DNA of 64,000 nt, taken from positions 1,390,294 through 1,454,293 of the forward strand of contig NZ_CP047202.1 in NCBI RefSeq assembly GCF_030408715.1, written 5' to 3'. The notes below the pieces were generated by a model, which had not been told where the DNA came from, did not search any database, and saw only the letters and a program-made list of their open reading frames with translations. The stretch comes from Corynebacterium confusum (GTDB lineage Bacteria; Actinomycetota; Actinomycetes; Mycobacteriales; Mycobacteriaceae). A program made the translations under genes and the position numbers. Positions 63,666 to 64,000 of this stretch are shown in pieces (position 1 is the first letter of the stretch; every line of letters begins with the position of its first letter).

Positions 63666-64000
63666 GTGAGTACCAGTTTCCTGTCTTCCGCGTGGACTGC
63701 CCGCGCCGCGCTCGCCCCCGGCCGCCCCATCCCGCTGCCCGCCGGCCTAAACCTGGCCGCCTGGCCGCTAGCCATCCTGTTGGTGTTCAACACTGTGCTC
63801 GTCCGCGCCTTCAACGGCGCGCCCACCGATGACTTCAGCACGGTCTACTACGCCGTGCGCCGCGCCCTGGACGGCCAAGCCGTCTACGAGCAGGCCTATC
63901 ACCACGTCGACCCGCTCTACCTCTACAACCCCGGCGCCACGCTACTGCTCTACCCTCTGGGCCTGGTGGAAAACTTCAGCCTGGCCCGCGGGCTGTTCAT
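63666..64000 (+). CDS. aftC: GT-C arabinofuranosyltransferase, probably AftC (5' part)
   Basis: The first 111 codons of a polytopic glycosyltransferase that continues beyond the window. GTG 63666 begins [16 protein letters not shown], a first membrane helix follows ([17 protein letters not shown]), then the extracellular loop [28 protein letters not shown] with the acidic active-site residues and [16 protein letters not shown]. It begins 11 bases after the RibD-like gene, the same pairing as Rv2671-aftC in Mycobacterium tuberculosis. AftC makes alpha-1,3 branches in cell-wall arabinan. The assignment leans on synteny because most of the protein is unseen. Confidence 0.65.
   Translation, partial: MSTSFLSSAWTARAALAPGRPIPLPAGLNLAAWPLAILLVFNTVLVRAFNGAPTDDFSTVYYAVRRALDGQAVYEQAYHHVDPLYLYNPGATLLLYPLGLVENFSLARGLF

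Overview
The window is a continuous stretch of a high-GC actinobacterial chromosome, almost certainly Corynebacterium. The evidence is the gene order (pyr operon, nusB, efp, aro genes, alaS, aspS, hisS, relA, apt, secDF, ruvABC, pim genes, thrS), the mycobacterial/corynebacterial phosphatidylinositol mannoside and arabinan genes, the paired flavin monooxygenase and FMN reductase of the type named CE1758/CE1759 in Corynebacterium, frequent GTG starts, and secreted proteins typical of the genus. The species cannot be fixed from the sequence alone. I see no insertion sequence, prophage, integrase, rRNA gene or CRISPR array. It reads as core chromosome, mostly transcribed on the minus strand.

Layout. 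1-2,640 (minus): the start of a pyrimidine operon, pyrR-pyrB-pyrC, with a probable PyrR-binding RNA element over the pyrR ribosome binding site. 2,775-5,245 (plus): an SRPBCC/NAD-epimerase fusion and two overlapping YbjN-like genes. 5,385-17,420 (minus): nusB, efp, pepQ, the shikimate genes aroQ-aroB-aroK-aroC, a short prepilin peptidase, aroE, mltG, ruvX and alaS. 17,600-22,165 (minus): rarA, a degenerate phosphotransferase and aspS. 22,545-27,871 (plus): a zinc metallopeptidase, a CBS protein carrying a HEPN-like RNxxxH motif, the flavin monooxygenase/reductase pair and L-serine dehydratase. 27,900-31,377: a YhgE/Pip membrane protein and a degenerate ABC-like ATPase, divergent from a TetR regulator. 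31,364-33,960 (minus): hisS, a metallo-beta-lactamase-fold hydrolase and tpx. 34,151-35,680 (plus): a membrane cyclophilin and a small secreted protein of unknown function. 35,808-50,551 (minus): a DUF421 protein, a secreted 5'-nucleotidase, relA, apt, a peptide-type binding lipoprotein, secF-secD, yajC, ruvB-ruvA-ruvC and yebC. 50,647-53,885: tesB, a DUF3817 membrane protein, a GT-C glycosyltransferase and a LemA-like protein. 53,886-59,172 (minus): thrS-HIT-pgsA-acyltransferase-pimA, an overlapping operon that builds phosphatidylinositol mannosides. 59,245-61,696 (minus): copC, a PCu(A)C copper chaperone and a Dyp peroxidase. 61,924-62,580 (minus): six tRNA genes with a duplicated Gly-Val block. 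62,830 to the end (plus): tRNA-Val(CAC), a RibD-like reductase and the start of a GT-C enzyme that is probably AftC.

Functionally the window supplies pyrimidine and aromatic amino acid precursors, four aminoacyl-tRNA synthetases, Holliday junction processing, stringent response, protein export and cell-envelope mannolipid synthesis. The least understood parts are the HEPN-like/CBS protein, the ATPase-like/YhgE/TetR module, the small secreted protein with its AT-rich upstream region, the copper/Dyp cluster and the tRNA duplication with hairpin spacers. Start codons were moved inward in many genes where an upstream extension overlapped a neighbour and a better ribosome binding site was visible. 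All identifications come from reading motifs and gene order; no database search was run.
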